A stretch of DNA of 64,000 nt, taken from Altererythrobacter sp. (GTDB taxonomy: Bacteria > Pseudomonadota > Alphaproteobacteria > Sphingomonadales > Sphingomonadaceae). Position numbers and translations under genes: made by a program. Under the pieces are notes generated by a model. It saw only the letters and a program-made list of their open reading frames with translations. It made no database searches and was not told where the DNA came from. The stretch spans positions 1 through 64,000 of the forward strand of contig JAEULJ010000009.1 of assembly GCA_016793865.1 (NCBI GenBank), read 5' to 3'. Of the stretch, positions 42,050 to 52,300 are shown in pieces (position 1 is the first letter of the stretch; each line of letters opens with the position of its first letter).

Positions 42050-43870
42050 GTGACGCCTGCTCTCTCCACAGAGCCAGCGCTGGCAATTCCCGGCCGCGCG
42101 CAGGGATGGGGCGCGCGGGGACGCTGGCTGCCGCTCGTCCTGTTCGTCTGGGTGGCGATCTGCGCGCTGTTCCTGTCCATGAACGCGGCCGCCATAAGCG
42201 CCGTCGAGTTCCGCGATCCCGACGATCAGCTGCGCTTGGTGCAGGTGCGCGACCTGATCGCGGGGCAGGGCTGGTTCGACATCACCCAGCACCGCGTCGA
42301 TTCCGATGACGGCGGCGTGGCGATGCACTGGTCGCGGCTGGTCGATGTGCCGATCGCGGCTGTCATCCTGCTGCTGCGTCCGCTGTTCGGCCAGGCTGCG
42401 GCGGAGCTGGCCGCATTGCTGGCGATCCCCGCGCTTACCCTGCTGGCGATACTGGCGCTGGTCGGCTGGATGGCATCGCGGACGCTCGACAGGCAGGCGC
42501 TGTTCCCGGCGTTGCTGGCAATGGGACTGGCCGCACCGGTGATCGTGCAGGTCATGCCGCTTCGTATCGATCATCACGGCTGGCAGATCGCGCTGGCCCT
42601 CTTGGCGGTGGCCGCCTTCCTTCATCCCGATCCACGACGGGGCGGCTGGATATCCGGCGCGGCGCTGGCCACATGGATGGCGATTTCCTTCGAAGGACTG
42701 CCGTTCTCGGCCTGGTTCATCGCCGTGCTGGCGCTTTGGGCGCTGAGCGATCCCGCGATGCGGGGGCGGCTGGTGGCGACCATGCAGGCGCTCGCGGCGG
42801 CTTCGCTCGCGCTGTTCCTCGCCACGCGCGGTCTCGGCGATCTGGCGCAGCATTGCGATGCGATCGCGCCGGTCCATCTGGCGATGTTCGCCTGGGGCGC
42901 GCTGGCCATCTCGGTGCCCGCTGCGCTGCGTCCGCATTCGCGAATCGCGCTCGGCGCCGGGCTTGGCCTTGCCGCAGCGGGCGCGCTGGCGCTGGTCGGG
43001 CTCGCCGCGCCGCAATGCACCACCGGCTCGTTCGACATGCTCGACCCCGTGGTCCGCGCCTACTGGTACGACAATGTGCCGGAGGGCAAGCCGCTGTGGC
43101 AGGCGGAATGGCACCTGATGGCGCAATATCTCCTGCCCCCGCTGATCGGCCTGCACGCCGCGGCGGCGCTGGCTGGCCGGACGGAGGGGGCGGAGCGACG
43201 CTGGTGGCTGTTCTACGCGCTGGTCCTGATGGGCGCTATCGCGATCTCGCTGCTGGTCACCCGCAGCGCGGCCTACTCAGGCGCGCTCGCCGCGCTGCCA
43301 TTGGGTTGGCGGCTGGCGGGCTGGATCGGCAGGCTGCGGCGGCCTGCCAATCCCCTGCTGCGGATCGGCGAGCTGGTCGGCGTCGCCGCGCTGGTCTTCT
43401 GCGCGCTGGTCCCATCGGTGCCGGCGCTGGCCGTGGAGCGCCTGTTCGGCGACAGGGTGGCGGAGCGCGAGGACCAGGACAGCAAGCTCGCCTGCGCCGT
43501 GCCGAAAGCCCGCGACGCGCTCGATGCCCTGCCCGCCGGCGCTATTCTGGCGCCGCTCGACTTCGGCCCCAACCTCCTGCTCAACTCGCGCAAGGGCGTG
43601 CTGGCGACCGGGCATCATCGCGGCGCGACTGCCATGCGCGCGGTCATCGACGCCTTCACCGGCTCGCCTGAGCGCGCGCGAGAGGTGATGCGTCGCCACG
43701 CGCTGCGCTATGTGGTGATCTGCCCGGGCGTGCAGGAGATGAACCTCTATCGCTCGCGTGCGCCCGGTGGCTTCGCGGCGCAGATGCTGGCGGGCAAGGC
43801 CCCGGCATGGCTGCGGCCGGTGCCGATGCCGCAGGCCTCGGGCCTCAGGATGTGGGAGCTGGCGGACTAG
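42050..43870 (+). CDS. polytopic GT-C-like membrane protein
   Basis: A 606-residue membrane protein with about twelve hydrophobic segments. After the first, at residues 24-45, it has EFRDPDDQLRLVQVRDLIAG, an acidic pair in a first periplasmic loop, and DSDDGGVAMHWSRLVDVPIA, where MHWSRL is a recurring family motif. The C-terminal 150 residues form a soluble periplasmic part with LDFGPNLLL and a final MRMWELAD-like strand. The layout resembles GT-C glycosyltransferases (ArnT, Stt3) that use polyprenyl-phosphate sugars. The GTG start 5 bases after gtrA supports an operon. No sugar can be assigned. Confidence 0.65.
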   Translation: MTPALSTEPALAIPGRAQGWGARGRWLPLVLFVWVAICALFLSMNAAAISAVEFRDPDDQLRLVQVRDLIAGQGWFDITQHRVDSDDGGVAMHWSRLVDVPIAAVILLLRPLFGQAAAELAALLAIPALTLLAILALVGWMASRTLDRQALFPALLAMGLAAPVIVQVMPLRIDHHGWQIALALLAVAAFLHPDPRRGGWISGAALATWMAISFEGLPFSAWFIAVLALWALSDPAMRGRLVATMQALAAASLALFLATRGLGDLAQHCDAIAPVHLAMFAWGALAISVPAALRPHSRIALGAGLGLAAAGALALVGLAAPQCTTGSFDMLDPVVRAYWYDNVPEGKPLWQAEWHLMAQYLLPPLIGLHAAAALAGRTEGAERRWWLFYALVLMGAIAISLLVTRSAAYSGALAALPLGWRLAGWIGRLRRPANPLLRIGELVGVAALVFCALVPSVPALAVERLFGDRVAEREDQDSKLACAVPKARDALDALPAGAILAPLDFGPNLLLNSRKGVLATGHHRGATAMRAVIDAFTGSPERAREVMRRHALRYVVICPGVQEMNLYRSRAPGGFAAQMLAGKAPAWLRPVPMPQASGLRMWELAD

Positions 43871-43876
43871 CCGCCA

Positions 43877-44371
43877 TCATGCCGGGCGGAACGCCAGCGC
43901 AACGCCATTGATGCAGTGCCGCTTGCCGGTGGGCGGCGGGCCATCGTCGAAGATGTGCCCCAGGTGCCCGCCGCAATCGGCACAATGCACCTCGGTCCGC
44001 GGATAAATCAGCTTTCGATCGATCCTGGTGCCGACCGCGCCGGGGATCGATGCCCAGAAGCTGGGCCAGCCGGTTCCGCTGTCGAATTTGGTGCGCGAGG
44101 CATAGAGCGCGTTTCCGCAGCCTGCGCAGGCGAACAGGCCCTTGCGCTTCTCCTTGTCGAGCGGGCTGGAGAACGGGCGTTCGGTCGCTTCCTGGCGCAG
44201 GACCGCGAACTGCTGCGCGCTCAGGCGCTTGCGCCAGTCGGCCTCGCTGCGGGTCACGGGATAGGCTTTCGCCTGCGCGGAAGCGCCCGAGCAGGCGCTC
44301 AGCGCGGCCGCGGCCCCACCCAGTCCGAGCAAGGCCATGAATCTGCGGCGCGAAGGAACGGACGAAGGCAT
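43877..44371 (-). CDS. msrB: Tat-exported methionine-(R)-sulfoxide reductase
   Basis: A 164-residue MsrB that reduces methionine-(R)-sulfoxide. An N-terminal twin-arginine signal (PSRRRFMALLGLGG, then LSACSG) routes it across the inner membrane, possibly with lipidation at the Cys of the lipobox-like SAC. Seen: DSGTGWPSFW, the CxxC zinc pairs (FACAGCGN and VHCADCGGH), and RHCINGVAL with the catalytic Cys. The length fits MsrB with leader. It is 44 bases downstream of the P450 gene, convergent with the GT-C gene. Periplasmic repair of oxidised proteins is inference from the signal. Confidence 0.93.
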   Translation of the reverse strand: MPSSVPSRRRFMALLGLGGAAAALSACSGASAQAKAYPVTRSEADWRKRLSAQQFAVLRQEATERPFSSPLDKEKRKGLFACAGCGNALYASRTKFDSGTGWPSFWASIPGAVGTRIDRKLIYPRTEVHCADCGGHLGHIFDDGPPPTGKRHCINGVALAFRPA

Positions 44372-44415
44372 CAGCCCGAGTCCTACCCAGCCGGGGCTGA
44401 ACCCGGGCCGAACGG

Positions 44416-45750
44416 TCAGAAGCTGGTGACTTCCACCTCCAGCTTGCGGAAGCCGTGGACGAAATTGGCGCGCACCCGCTCTACATCTCCGGCGACATGG
44501 ACCCGCATTCTGCGGCTGTGCATCTCCTCCAGCAGCACGCGAAGCTGCAGTTCGGCGAGCCGCGCCCCCACGCAGCGATGGATGCCGTAACCGAAGGCGA
44601 GGTGGCGCCGGGCGTTCTCGCGCGAGATGTCGAGCGCATCGGGATTGGCGAACACCTCCTCGTCGCGATTGGCGCTGAGATACCACAGTACCAGCTTGTC
44701 GCCCTTGGCGATCCGGTGCCCGAACAGTTCGGTATCCTCGGTCGCGGTGCGGCGCATATGCGCGAGCGGGGTCTGGTAGCGGATGCATTCCTGCACCGCA
44801 TTGGGGATCAGGCCGGGATTTTCCTCGAACGCCTTGCGCTGTTCGGGGAAGCGGTCGAGCCCATGGACGATCCCGCTCATGGTGTTGCGGGTGGTGTCGT
44901 TGCCGCCCACGATCAGCAGCACCAGATTGCCCATGAACTCCTGCGGTTCCATCTGGTTCATGGCTTCGGACTGGAGCATCATGCTGATGAGATCGTCGCC
45001 GCCGGGCGCGTTGGCGCGCTCCATCCACAGCATCTGGAAATAGGCCGCCATTTCCTCGAGCATCTCGCGGCGCTGCTCGTCGAGGCCGGGGACCAGCGCG
45101 ATCTCGGTATCGCCCGCCCAGTCGGACCAGAAGGTCAACAGGTGGCGGTCCTTCCAGGGGAAGCCGAACAGGATCGCCAGCATCCCGGTGGTGAGCTCGA
45201 TGGAGACCCTCTCCACCCAGTCGAAGGTTTCGCCGCGAGGCAGGCCGTCGAGAACCTCGCCGGTGCGGCGGCGGATCTCGCCTTCCATGTCGGCCATCGC
45301 GCTGGGGGTGAACTTGGGCGCGACGGTGCGGCGCTGGCCGGTGTGCTTGGGCCGGTCCATTGCGATGAACATCGGCAGCTCGAACCGCTCGCGGCCCATC
45401 TCGGCGAGCTGCTCGTCGCTGGGCCGCGACAGGATCGTGATGCCGCCATATTCCCAGCTCGACGAGAACAGCTCCGGCAGCGCCTCGACATGGGCCACTG
45501 CCTTGTGGCTCACCACGTTCCAGTGTGCGCCAAAGGGGCTCTTCTCGACATAGTGCAGCGGACCTTCGGCGCGCATCGCGGCGAAGATCGGTTGCCAGCG
45601 GTCCTCGACATAGATGTCGCTGCGGCTGACGTCGCGGGGATCGCCATGTTCCCAGGTCACCTCGGGATGTTCGGCCAGATGGCGGGCCAGCGCCTCGTGC
45701 GCGCGGGGCTCGGTGCGGAACTGCGGCTTGTCGGTGGCAAGCGTGGCCAT
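44416..45750 (-). CDS. cytochrome P450, CYP153 family
   Basis: A 444-residue cytosolic P450. Seen: FGYGIHRCVGARLAELQ, the heme-ligand loop with Cys, GGNDTTRNTM in helix I and the ExxR-containing helix K region near PLAHMRRTA. I recognise several CYP153 elements: FIAMDRPKHTGQRRTV, LPRGETFDWVERVSIELTT and a WSDWAG segment. CYP153 enzymes hydroxylate the terminal carbon of medium-chain n-alkanes and fatty acids. Such genes usually travel with a [2Fe-2S] ferredoxin and its reductase; a reductase-like gene is 2.3 kb upstream and no ferredoxin is seen. The family call is from recall. Confidence 0.88.
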   Translation of the reverse strand: MATLATDKPQFRTEPRAHEALARHLAEHPEVTWEHGDPRDVSRSDIYVEDRWQPIFAAMRAEGPLHYVEKSPFGAHWNVVSHKAVAHVEALPELFSSSWEYGGITILSRPSDEQLAEMGRERFELPMFIAMDRPKHTGQRRTVAPKFTPSAMADMEGEIRRRTGEVLDGLPRGETFDWVERVSIELTTGMLAILFGFPWKDRHLLTFWSDWAGDTEIALVPGLDEQRREMLEEMAAYFQMLWMERANAPGGDDLISMMLQSEAMNQMEPQEFMGNLVLLIVGGNDTTRNTMSGIVHGLDRFPEQRKAFEENPGLIPNAVQECIRYQTPLAHMRRTATEDTELFGHRIAKGDKLVLWYLSANRDEEVFANPDALDISRENARRHLAFGYGIHRCVGARLAELQLRVLLEEMHSRRMRVHVAGDVERVRANFVHGFRKLEVEVTSF

Positions 45751-45809
45751 GATTCTCTCCCGACGGGCGACTCCGCTTGCCGGGCCGCCTCATTCCGGGC
45801 GATGCTGCA

Positions 45810-47042
45810 CTAACTGACAGCCGTGTCAACAGGCCGCCGGATGCGGAACCCCTTGCGCCGCGCCCGATCGCGCGCCGGACCCGATTTCATCACCCGGGCA
45901 CGGAACAGCAGCGCGCCGGTACGCACCAGCACCAGCACGCACAGCGCCTGCCAGGCGAGCGCCAGCGCATGAGGCCACAGTGCATCGGAGACCGCCGCCC
46001 GCGCCAGCATGGCGAAGGGGCTGGAAAGCGGGAAGACCGCCGCCGCCAGCTCGATCGCACCGCCCGGCGAGCCGAGCGCGTAGGCGGCCAGGAAGAACAC
46101 CAGCAGTTGCAGCATCGTTACCGGCATCGACAGCGTCTGCACCTCGCGCACGGTCGAGGCGAGCGCGCCGATCGAGAGGAACAGCGCGCCCAGAAGCAGA
46201 TAGGCCATCGCGAAGTAGGCCACGCCCAGCGCCGCGAACAGCGGCCAGCCAAGCGCGGGAACAGGCAGGGAGGCGCCCGATCCGCTGGCCAGCAGGAACA
46301 CTCCCGCCGCGGCGCCCCACACGGCGATGCCCACGAAGCTCACCCCCAGCATCGCGAACAGCTTGCCCAGGAACACCGCGTCCATCGGAATGGCGGCGGC
46401 GAGCACCTCGATGATCTTGTTGGCCTTCTCCTCGACCAGGTTGGACAGCACCATGCCCGCCAGCAGCATGGTCAGCAGGAACAGCAGCAATTGCGCCGCC
46501 TGGGCGGTGCGGATGCGATCGGTGCGCGCGGTCGCGGTCGTCTGTTCGACGGGGCTGACGGCGACAGGCGCGAAGGCGATCCGGCTGGTGCCGGCGGCCT
46601 GCGCGGCGAGCAGCCCCACCGCGCCGCTCCAGCGGTCGATCTCCGCCTGCGGGCCGGTCAGGCGCGGTGCGGCGGGCGTTCCGGAGACCACCGCTGCATA
46701 GCCCTTCCCGCGATCCGCAAGGATCACGCGCGGGTCGCCGGCTGGCACTGCGGCGAAGTTGGGAATGCTCGCCGCCAGCCGTGGCCCGGTGGCGCCGGCA
46801 GCGGCGATCATGGCGGCCGCGTCCGCCGGAGCCATCGCCAGCGCCAGCGTGTTGCTGTGTGCGGTCCGCTCGACCTGGCCGCCGATATTACCCGCCAGGC
46901 CGCCCACGGCGACCGGAAACAGCGGGCCGAGCATGAAGAACAGGAACGCCCTGCTGAAGAGCACAGCCACGAAATCGCGCCGGGCGACCACCCAGGCCGC
47001 CTGGAGCGTGCCGAGGCGCGAGGAGGCGAGGGGCTCGCTCAT
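45810..47042 (-). CDS. ABC-2 type transporter permease
   Basis: A 410-residue permease with about six membrane spans and a large periplasmic loop (about residues 50-190), the layout of NatB/YhaP-type ABC-2 permeases. Seen: ARRDFVAVLFSRAFLFFML near the N-terminus, VLSNLVEEKANKIIEVLAAA, the conserved coupling segment, and four C-terminal spans. It overlaps its ATPase gene by 4 bases and pairs with it. The exported substrate is unknown; NatAB is a sodium exporter in Bacillus. Confidence 0.88.
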   Translation of the reverse strand: MSEPLASSRLGTLQAAWVVARRDFVAVLFSRAFLFFMLGPLFPVAVGGLAGNIGGQVERTAHSNTLALAMAPADAAAMIAAAGATGPRLAASIPNFAAVPAGDPRVILADRGKGYAAVVSGTPAAPRLTGPQAEIDRWSGAVGLLAAQAAGTSRIAFAPVAVSPVEQTTATARTDRIRTAQAAQLLLFLLTMLLAGMVLSNLVEEKANKIIEVLAAAIPMDAVFLGKLFAMLGVSFVGIAVWGAAAGVFLLASGSGASLPVPALGWPLFAALGVAYFAMAYLLLGALFLSIGALASTVREVQTLSMPVTMLQLLVFFLAAYALGSPGGAIELAAAVFPLSSPFAMLARAAVSDALWPHALALAWQALCVLVLVRTGALLFRARVMKSGPARDRARRKGFRIRRPVDTAVS

Positions 47043-48037
47043 CCGCGTGTCTCCTCTTTCGTGTCCTCGAGCGCCCTGGCCGCAGCCTCGCCCGCGATGG
47101 CGACGAAGGCATCGTGGAGGCCCGCGCGCTCGATCGACAGCGACAAAACGCCGGCTTCCCCCTCGATCAGCGCGCGCAGCAGCGCCTCTGTCCCGGTCTC
47201 GGGCAAAGCAAAATACCAGAAATGGCTGCCCGCGGCCTTCGCATCGTGGCGCGCGTCAGCCGGCAGGGCGGCGCGCCAGCGGCCTTCCACGCGGGCGGTT
47301 TCCAGCCGTACCTGCGCCGGGATCCGATCGCGCGCGGTATCTACCGATCCGGCATATGGTACCTTGCCCCCCGCGATGATCGCGACATCGTCGCACAATC
47401 GCTCCGCATGGTGAATGACGTGGGTGGAGAAGATCACGGTGGCGCCATCGGCCGCCAGATCGCGGATGAGCAGTTCCAGCTTGCCCTGGTTGATCGCATC
47501 GAGCCCGCTGAACGGCTCGTCCAGCACCACCAGCCGTGGCTGATGGACCAGCGTCCCCAGAAGCTGCACGGTCTGCGCCATGCCCTTGGAAAGCTGGCGG
47601 ATCTGCCGGTCCACCGCATGGCCCATACCGTGGCGTTCCAGCAGCTCGCGCCCGCGCGCGCGCCCTTCCGCGAGCGGCAGGCCGCGCAGTGCCCCCATGA
47701 AGGCGATGGCCTCGTCGCATTTCATCGCCGGATAGAGGCCGCGTTCCTCGGGCAGATAACCCACCAGCCTGGCGATCTCGTGCGGGCGATCGTGCCCGAA
47801 CACCCGGCGCACGCCTTCATCCGGGTCGATGATGCCGAGCAGCATCCGAAGCGTGGTGGTCTTGCCCGCGCCATTGGGCCCCAGCACGCCGTAGATCGCG
47901 CCCTCGGGCACGGCGATGTCCACCCCGTCCACCGCCAGTATCCCGTCGAACCGCTTGACCAGGCCCTTGGCCTCGATGGCCATCGCACGCGCCTGGGGCA
48001 TGGCCACGGTGGAGGAGGGGACGGCGCTCATCGCCAT
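47039..48037 (-). CDS. ABC-2 transporter ATP-binding protein
   Basis: A 332-residue ATPase subunit similar to NatA/YhaQ. Seen: LGPNGAGKTTTLRMLLGII (Walker A), RQLSKGMAQTVQLLG (signature), LVVLDEPFSGLDAINQGKL (Walker B), and a switch His in STHVIHHAERLC. A C-terminal extension of about 90 residues follows the nucleotide domain. The ATG at 48037 is used; the next gene upstream on this strand starts at 49340. It works with the overlapping permease. The location next to the P450 gene may be chance. Confidence 0.92.
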   Translation of the reverse strand: MAMSAVPSSTVAMPQARAMAIEAKGLVKRFDGILAVDGVDIAVPEGAIYGVLGPNGAGKTTTLRMLLGIIDPDEGVRRVFGHDRPHEIARLVGYLPEERGLYPAMKCDEAIAFMGALRGLPLAEGRARGRELLERHGMGHAVDRQIRQLSKGMAQTVQLLGTLVHQPRLVVLDEPFSGLDAINQGKLELLIRDLAADGATVIFSTHVIHHAERLCDDVAIIAGGKVPYAGSVDTARDRIPAQVRLETARVEGRWRAALPADARHDAKAAGSHFWYFALPETGTEALLRALIEGEAGVLSLSIERAGLHDAFVAIAGEAAARALEDTKEETRG

Positions 48038-48113
48038 TGCCTTGGCAGCTGTCGATGAAGGAGGGTGGCAGCAAACAAGGTTAACCGCTCGGCAGGAAGA
48101 CCGGGCCGAGGTG

Positions 48114-49340
48114 TCAGAGCATGACCTTGAGATCGACTGCGGGGTCCGCCAGCAGCTCCGGCGCGATCTGCGCGCGCGCCTCCACCAGCTTGCGCCCCTG
48201 CGCGTAGTCGCGGGTTCGATTGACGCAATCGAGCGCGATCACCCGCCCTTCACGCAGATAGACGACGGAGAAGCTGCGCTCATCCGGCACACCCCGGATC
48301 ACTTCCGCATCGTGGCCCAGCGACAGCCCGGCTGTCTGCAGCTTCAAGTCGTACTGGTTCGACCAGAACCACGGCAGCGCCTCGTAGGGCTCGGCATCGC
48401 CCATGATCCCGCGCGCGACAACGCTTGCCATGTCATGGGCGTTCTGCACCGATTCAAGCCGGATCACCGCGCCTTGGGCATAGGAGTTGGCGTGGGCGGC
48501 GCAGTCTCCGATGGCGTAGATGTCGTCCAGAGTGGTGCGGCAGAATTCGTCCACGTCCACCCCGTTGGAACCCGATGCCCCGGCCGCGATCAGCGGGCCC
48601 ACGGCCGCGACGATCCCGATCCCCACGATCGCGATCTCCGCCGGGATGGTCTCGCCCGTGTCGGTAACAACGGCGGTTATCCGCCCGTTCGCCGTCTCCA
48701 GCCGTTCGACGGCGGTGCCGAGCCGGACGTCCACGCCCTGACGGCGATGCTCGTCGAGGAAGAAAGCGCTCAGCGTCTCGCCCGCAACGCGGCCGAGCAG
48801 GCGCGGCTGAACCTCGAGCACCGTGACCGCGCAGCCCTGTTTACGCAGAGCCGAGGCCGCTTCCAGCCCGATGTAGCCGCCACCGATCACCACGGCGTTG
48901 CGGGCGCCCGCCGCCAGCTCGGCGCGCAGCGCGTCCACGTCGGAGCGCTGGCGCACGGTGTGCACGCCCTCGCACTCGCCACCGGGGCAGGACAGGCGGC
49001 GCGCATCGCCGCCACCCGCCCAGATGAGCTTGCGATAGCCGATGATCTCTCCGGTGCCGGTGGTGATCGTATGTGCCGCTGCGTCAACCTCGGCCACATT
49101 GGTGCCCAGCCGTAACGTCACGCCGCGTTCCGGCCAGAACGTCTCCGGGCGGATCAGTATGCGTTCCAGCGGCTTGTCGCCGCCGAGATATTCCTTGGAG
49201 AGCGGCGGCCGCTCGTAGGGCGGGGTGCGGTCGCGGCTGAGCATCGCGATGGAGCCCTCGTGCCCCGCCTGGCGAAGCGCGATCGCCGCCTGGGCGCCGC
49301 CGTGGCCCGATCCCACGATCACCACGTCGAAGTTATCCAT
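48114..49340 (-). CDS. ferredoxin reductase-like FAD/NAD oxidoreductase
   Basis: A 408-residue pyridine nucleotide-disulfide oxidoreductase of the rubredoxin/ferredoxin reductase group. Seen: [20 protein letters not shown] (FAD site) at the N-terminus, [20 protein letters not shown] (NAD site) at about 150, [12 protein letters not shown] (second FAD site) and a Trp-containing C-terminal domain. It lacks redox cysteines, as expected for oxygenase-coupled reductases. The ATG at 49340 follows AGGATGG and overlaps the 3' end of the glutamate dehydrogenase gene by 8 bases. It could serve the CYP153 enzyme 2.3 kb downstream, but this is inference. Confidence 0.88.
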   Translation of the reverse strand: MDNFDVVIVGSGHGGAQAAIALRQAGHEGSIAMLSRDRTPPYERPPLSKEYLGGDKPLERILIRPETFWPERGVTLRLGTNVAEVDAAAHTITTGTGEIIGYRKLIWAGGGDARRLSCPGGECEGVHTVRQRSDVDALRAELAAGARNAVVIGGGYIGLEAASALRKQGCAVTVLEVQPRLLGRVAGETLSAFFLDEHRRQGVDVRLGTAVERLETANGRITAVVTDTGETIPAEIAIVGIGIVAAVGPLIAAGASGSNGVDVDEFCRTTLDDIYAIGDCAAHANSYAQGAVIRLESVQNAHDMASVVARGIMGDAEPYEALPWFWSNQYDLKLQTAGLSLGHDAEVIRGVPDERSFSVVYLREGRVIALDCVNRTRDYAQGRKLVEARAQIAPELLADPAVDLKVML

Positions 49341-52300
49341 GCGAACCATCCTGACGCCCCAGCAGGGCCCGAGCAATGCTGGCGATCTGCGCCAGCATGG
49401 CCGGCGCCACGCTACCCTGCGCCTGGGCGCGTTCGATGGTGGCGCGGAATCCGCGCACACCCGTTCCCTGCTTCGCGACCCAGGCGGCGACCGCCGCGGG
49501 CATATCCTCCTTCGCTCCCTTGCGCCGCGCGAGGCGGCGGAGGAAATCGAAGCGCATCTGCTGGAAGTCGCGCGCCAGCCCGGCCACCAGCAGGCGCTCC
49601 CACACGTCCGACGGGCTCATCAGCGCCGCCGTACCCTGCGCCCAGTCGAGCCCGAGCGCGATGCCCAGGTCGATGAACCCGCGCGTCAGCGGGTCCACGT
49701 CGATGCCCGTTTCGAGCGCCAGCCTGGCGAGGCCGACCGCACCGTCCATCTCGAACAAGGTGACCACGCGCCGGGCCAGGGCTTCGGGCGCCCCGGCATC
49801 GGCGAAGTCCTGCCTTAGGCGCGTGGCGAGCTGGACACCCTCGGGGGCGAGCAGATCGTCGACCTGTCCGGCCAGCTTGGCCACCCCGGCGCGAAGCTGC
49901 TGCGCGGCCGCGGCCGCGCCCTCGCCTGCCACGCCGGAGCACAGCACATCCGCCATCTGGATCCGCATTCCCTTTGCCGCGCCATCGAGCAGGAGCAGCC
50001 GGGCCGCCTCGGGCATGGCGGCGTCGTCGATGTCGGCGAACAGCGGTTCCATGTCGAAGAGCTGCTCGGTCACGGCATAGGCCGCGGCGACATCTTCGAG
50101 CGCAGCCCCTTCCTCCTCGGCCAGTTCGAAGGGGTGAACCACGCCCAGCCGGTTGACGATGCGGTTGGCGAGCTTGGTGGCGACGAGGTTACGGCGCAAC
50201 TGATGCGCGCGAATCTCGGCCGCGAACTTCTTCTGCATGGGGGCGGGGAAGGCGCCCAGCAGCAGCGGTTCGAGCGCGGCGTCGGCGGACAGCGCGCTCT
50301 TCTCGATCGCATCCTGCAACGCCAGCTTGACCGAGGACAGCAGCACGGCCAGCTCAGGACGGGTGAGACCCAGTCCGTCGCGGGCGCGGCGTGCCAGCGT
50401 CTCGTTGTCCGCCAGACCCTCGGTGCGGCGATCGAGCTCGCCCCGCTCCTCCAGCGAATCCATCAGACGTAGCTGGGCTTCGGTCACGCGTGCCCCGCCG
50501 CTCTGGGCCACCGAAAGCGCCAGCGCCTGGAGGCGGTTGTCGTCGAGCACGATCCGCGCCACGTCGTCGGTCATCTCGGCGAGCAGCTTCACCCGCTTGG
50601 GTTCGCTGAGCTTGCCGGCGCGCATTGCCGCGGCGAGCGCGATCTTGATGTTCACCTCATTGTCGGAACAGTCGACGCCGGCGGAATTGTCGATGAAATC
50701 GGTGTTGATGCGCCCACCGCCGAGCGCAAACTCGATCCGCCCGGCCTGGGTGACGCCCAGGTTGGCGCCTTCGCCGATCACCCTGGCGCGAATCTCCGCG
50801 CCGTCCACCCGCAGGGCATCGTTGGTCGGGTCGCCGACCTGCGCGTTGTTCTCGGCGCTTGCTTTCACATAGGTGCCGATGCCGCCGAACCACAGCAGGT
50901 CCACCGGCGCCTTGAGTATGGCGGAGATAACCGCCTCGGGTTCCATCTCGCTGGCGGTCACGCCGAGCGCGGCCTGCGCCTGCCTGGACAGCTTGATGCT
51001 CTTGGAATCGCGCGGCCACACGCCGCCGCCCTTGCTGACGAGCGCCTTGTCGTAATCGGCCCAGCTCGATCGCGGCAGCTCGAACATCCGCTTGCGCTCG
51101 GTCCAGCTACGCGCGGGATCGGGATCGGGATCGATGAAGATGTGCCGGTGGTCGAAGGCGGCCACCAGCTTGATGGCCTTGGACAGCAACATGCCATTGC
51201 CGAACACGTCGCCCGACATGTCGCCGCAGCCCGCCACCCGCACGGTCTGCGTCTGCACATCGACACCCAGCTCCAGGAAATGGCGCTGGACGGAGACCCA
51301 GGCACCCTTGGCGGTGATGCCCATTGCCTTGTGGTCGTACCCCTTGGAGCCGCCGCTGGCGAAGGCGTCGCCCAGCCAGAAATTCCGCGATTGCGCGATG
51401 GCGTTGGCCACGTCGGAGAACTTGGCGGTGCCCTTGTCCGCGGCGACCACGAAATAGGGGTCATTGCCGTCCCGCACCAACATGCCGGCGGGATGCACGA
51501 CCTTGCCGCCCACGATGTTGTCCGTGACGGACAGCAAGGCGCGGATGAACACCTCGTAGCTTGCCTGGCCCTCGGCCGCCCAGCCATCGCGGTCCTGCGT
51601 GATGTCGGGAAGCTGCTTGGGATAGAACCCGCCCTTGGCGCCGGTAGGGACGATCACCGCGTTCTTGACGCGCTGCGCCTTCATCAGGCCCAGGATTTCG
51701 GTGCGGAAATCGTCGCGCCGGTCGGACCAGCGCAGGCCTCCGCGCGCGATCGGGCCGGCGCGCAGATGGATGCCTTCCACCCGGCGCGAATAGACCCAGA
51801 TCTCGCGCCAGGGCACGGGGCGGGGAAGACCGGGCACGAGCGCGGAATCGAGCTTGAAGACGAGCGCTTCCTCCCCGCCGGCACTGAACGCGTTGGTTCG
51901 CAGGATAGCCTCGATAAGCGCCAGGTAGAGGCGCAGCAGGCGATCGTCGTTGATCGCGGCCACCCGCGCCAGGCCGCGACGCACCGCACCGCGCGCATCC
52001 TCAGCGGCCGCCTCTCTATCGCCGGCGAATGCCGGATCGTGCAGCGCCGTGAACAGGCTCACGAGCGCGCGCGTGACGGCCGGCGCGCGCGCCAGCGCAT
52101 CGACCACGGTATAGATCGTGAAGCTGATCCCGGCCTGCCGCAGATAGCGGTAGAAGGCGCGCAGCCAGTCCGCCTCGCGCGCCGAAAGCCCGACCTCGGG
52201 CACCAGCCGGTTGAAGCTGTCGTTCTCCGCCTCGCCGTTGAGCACGGCCGCGAAGGCCTGCTCGATCGCGCCTGCGCGGGCCACCAGCCCCGACGGATCG

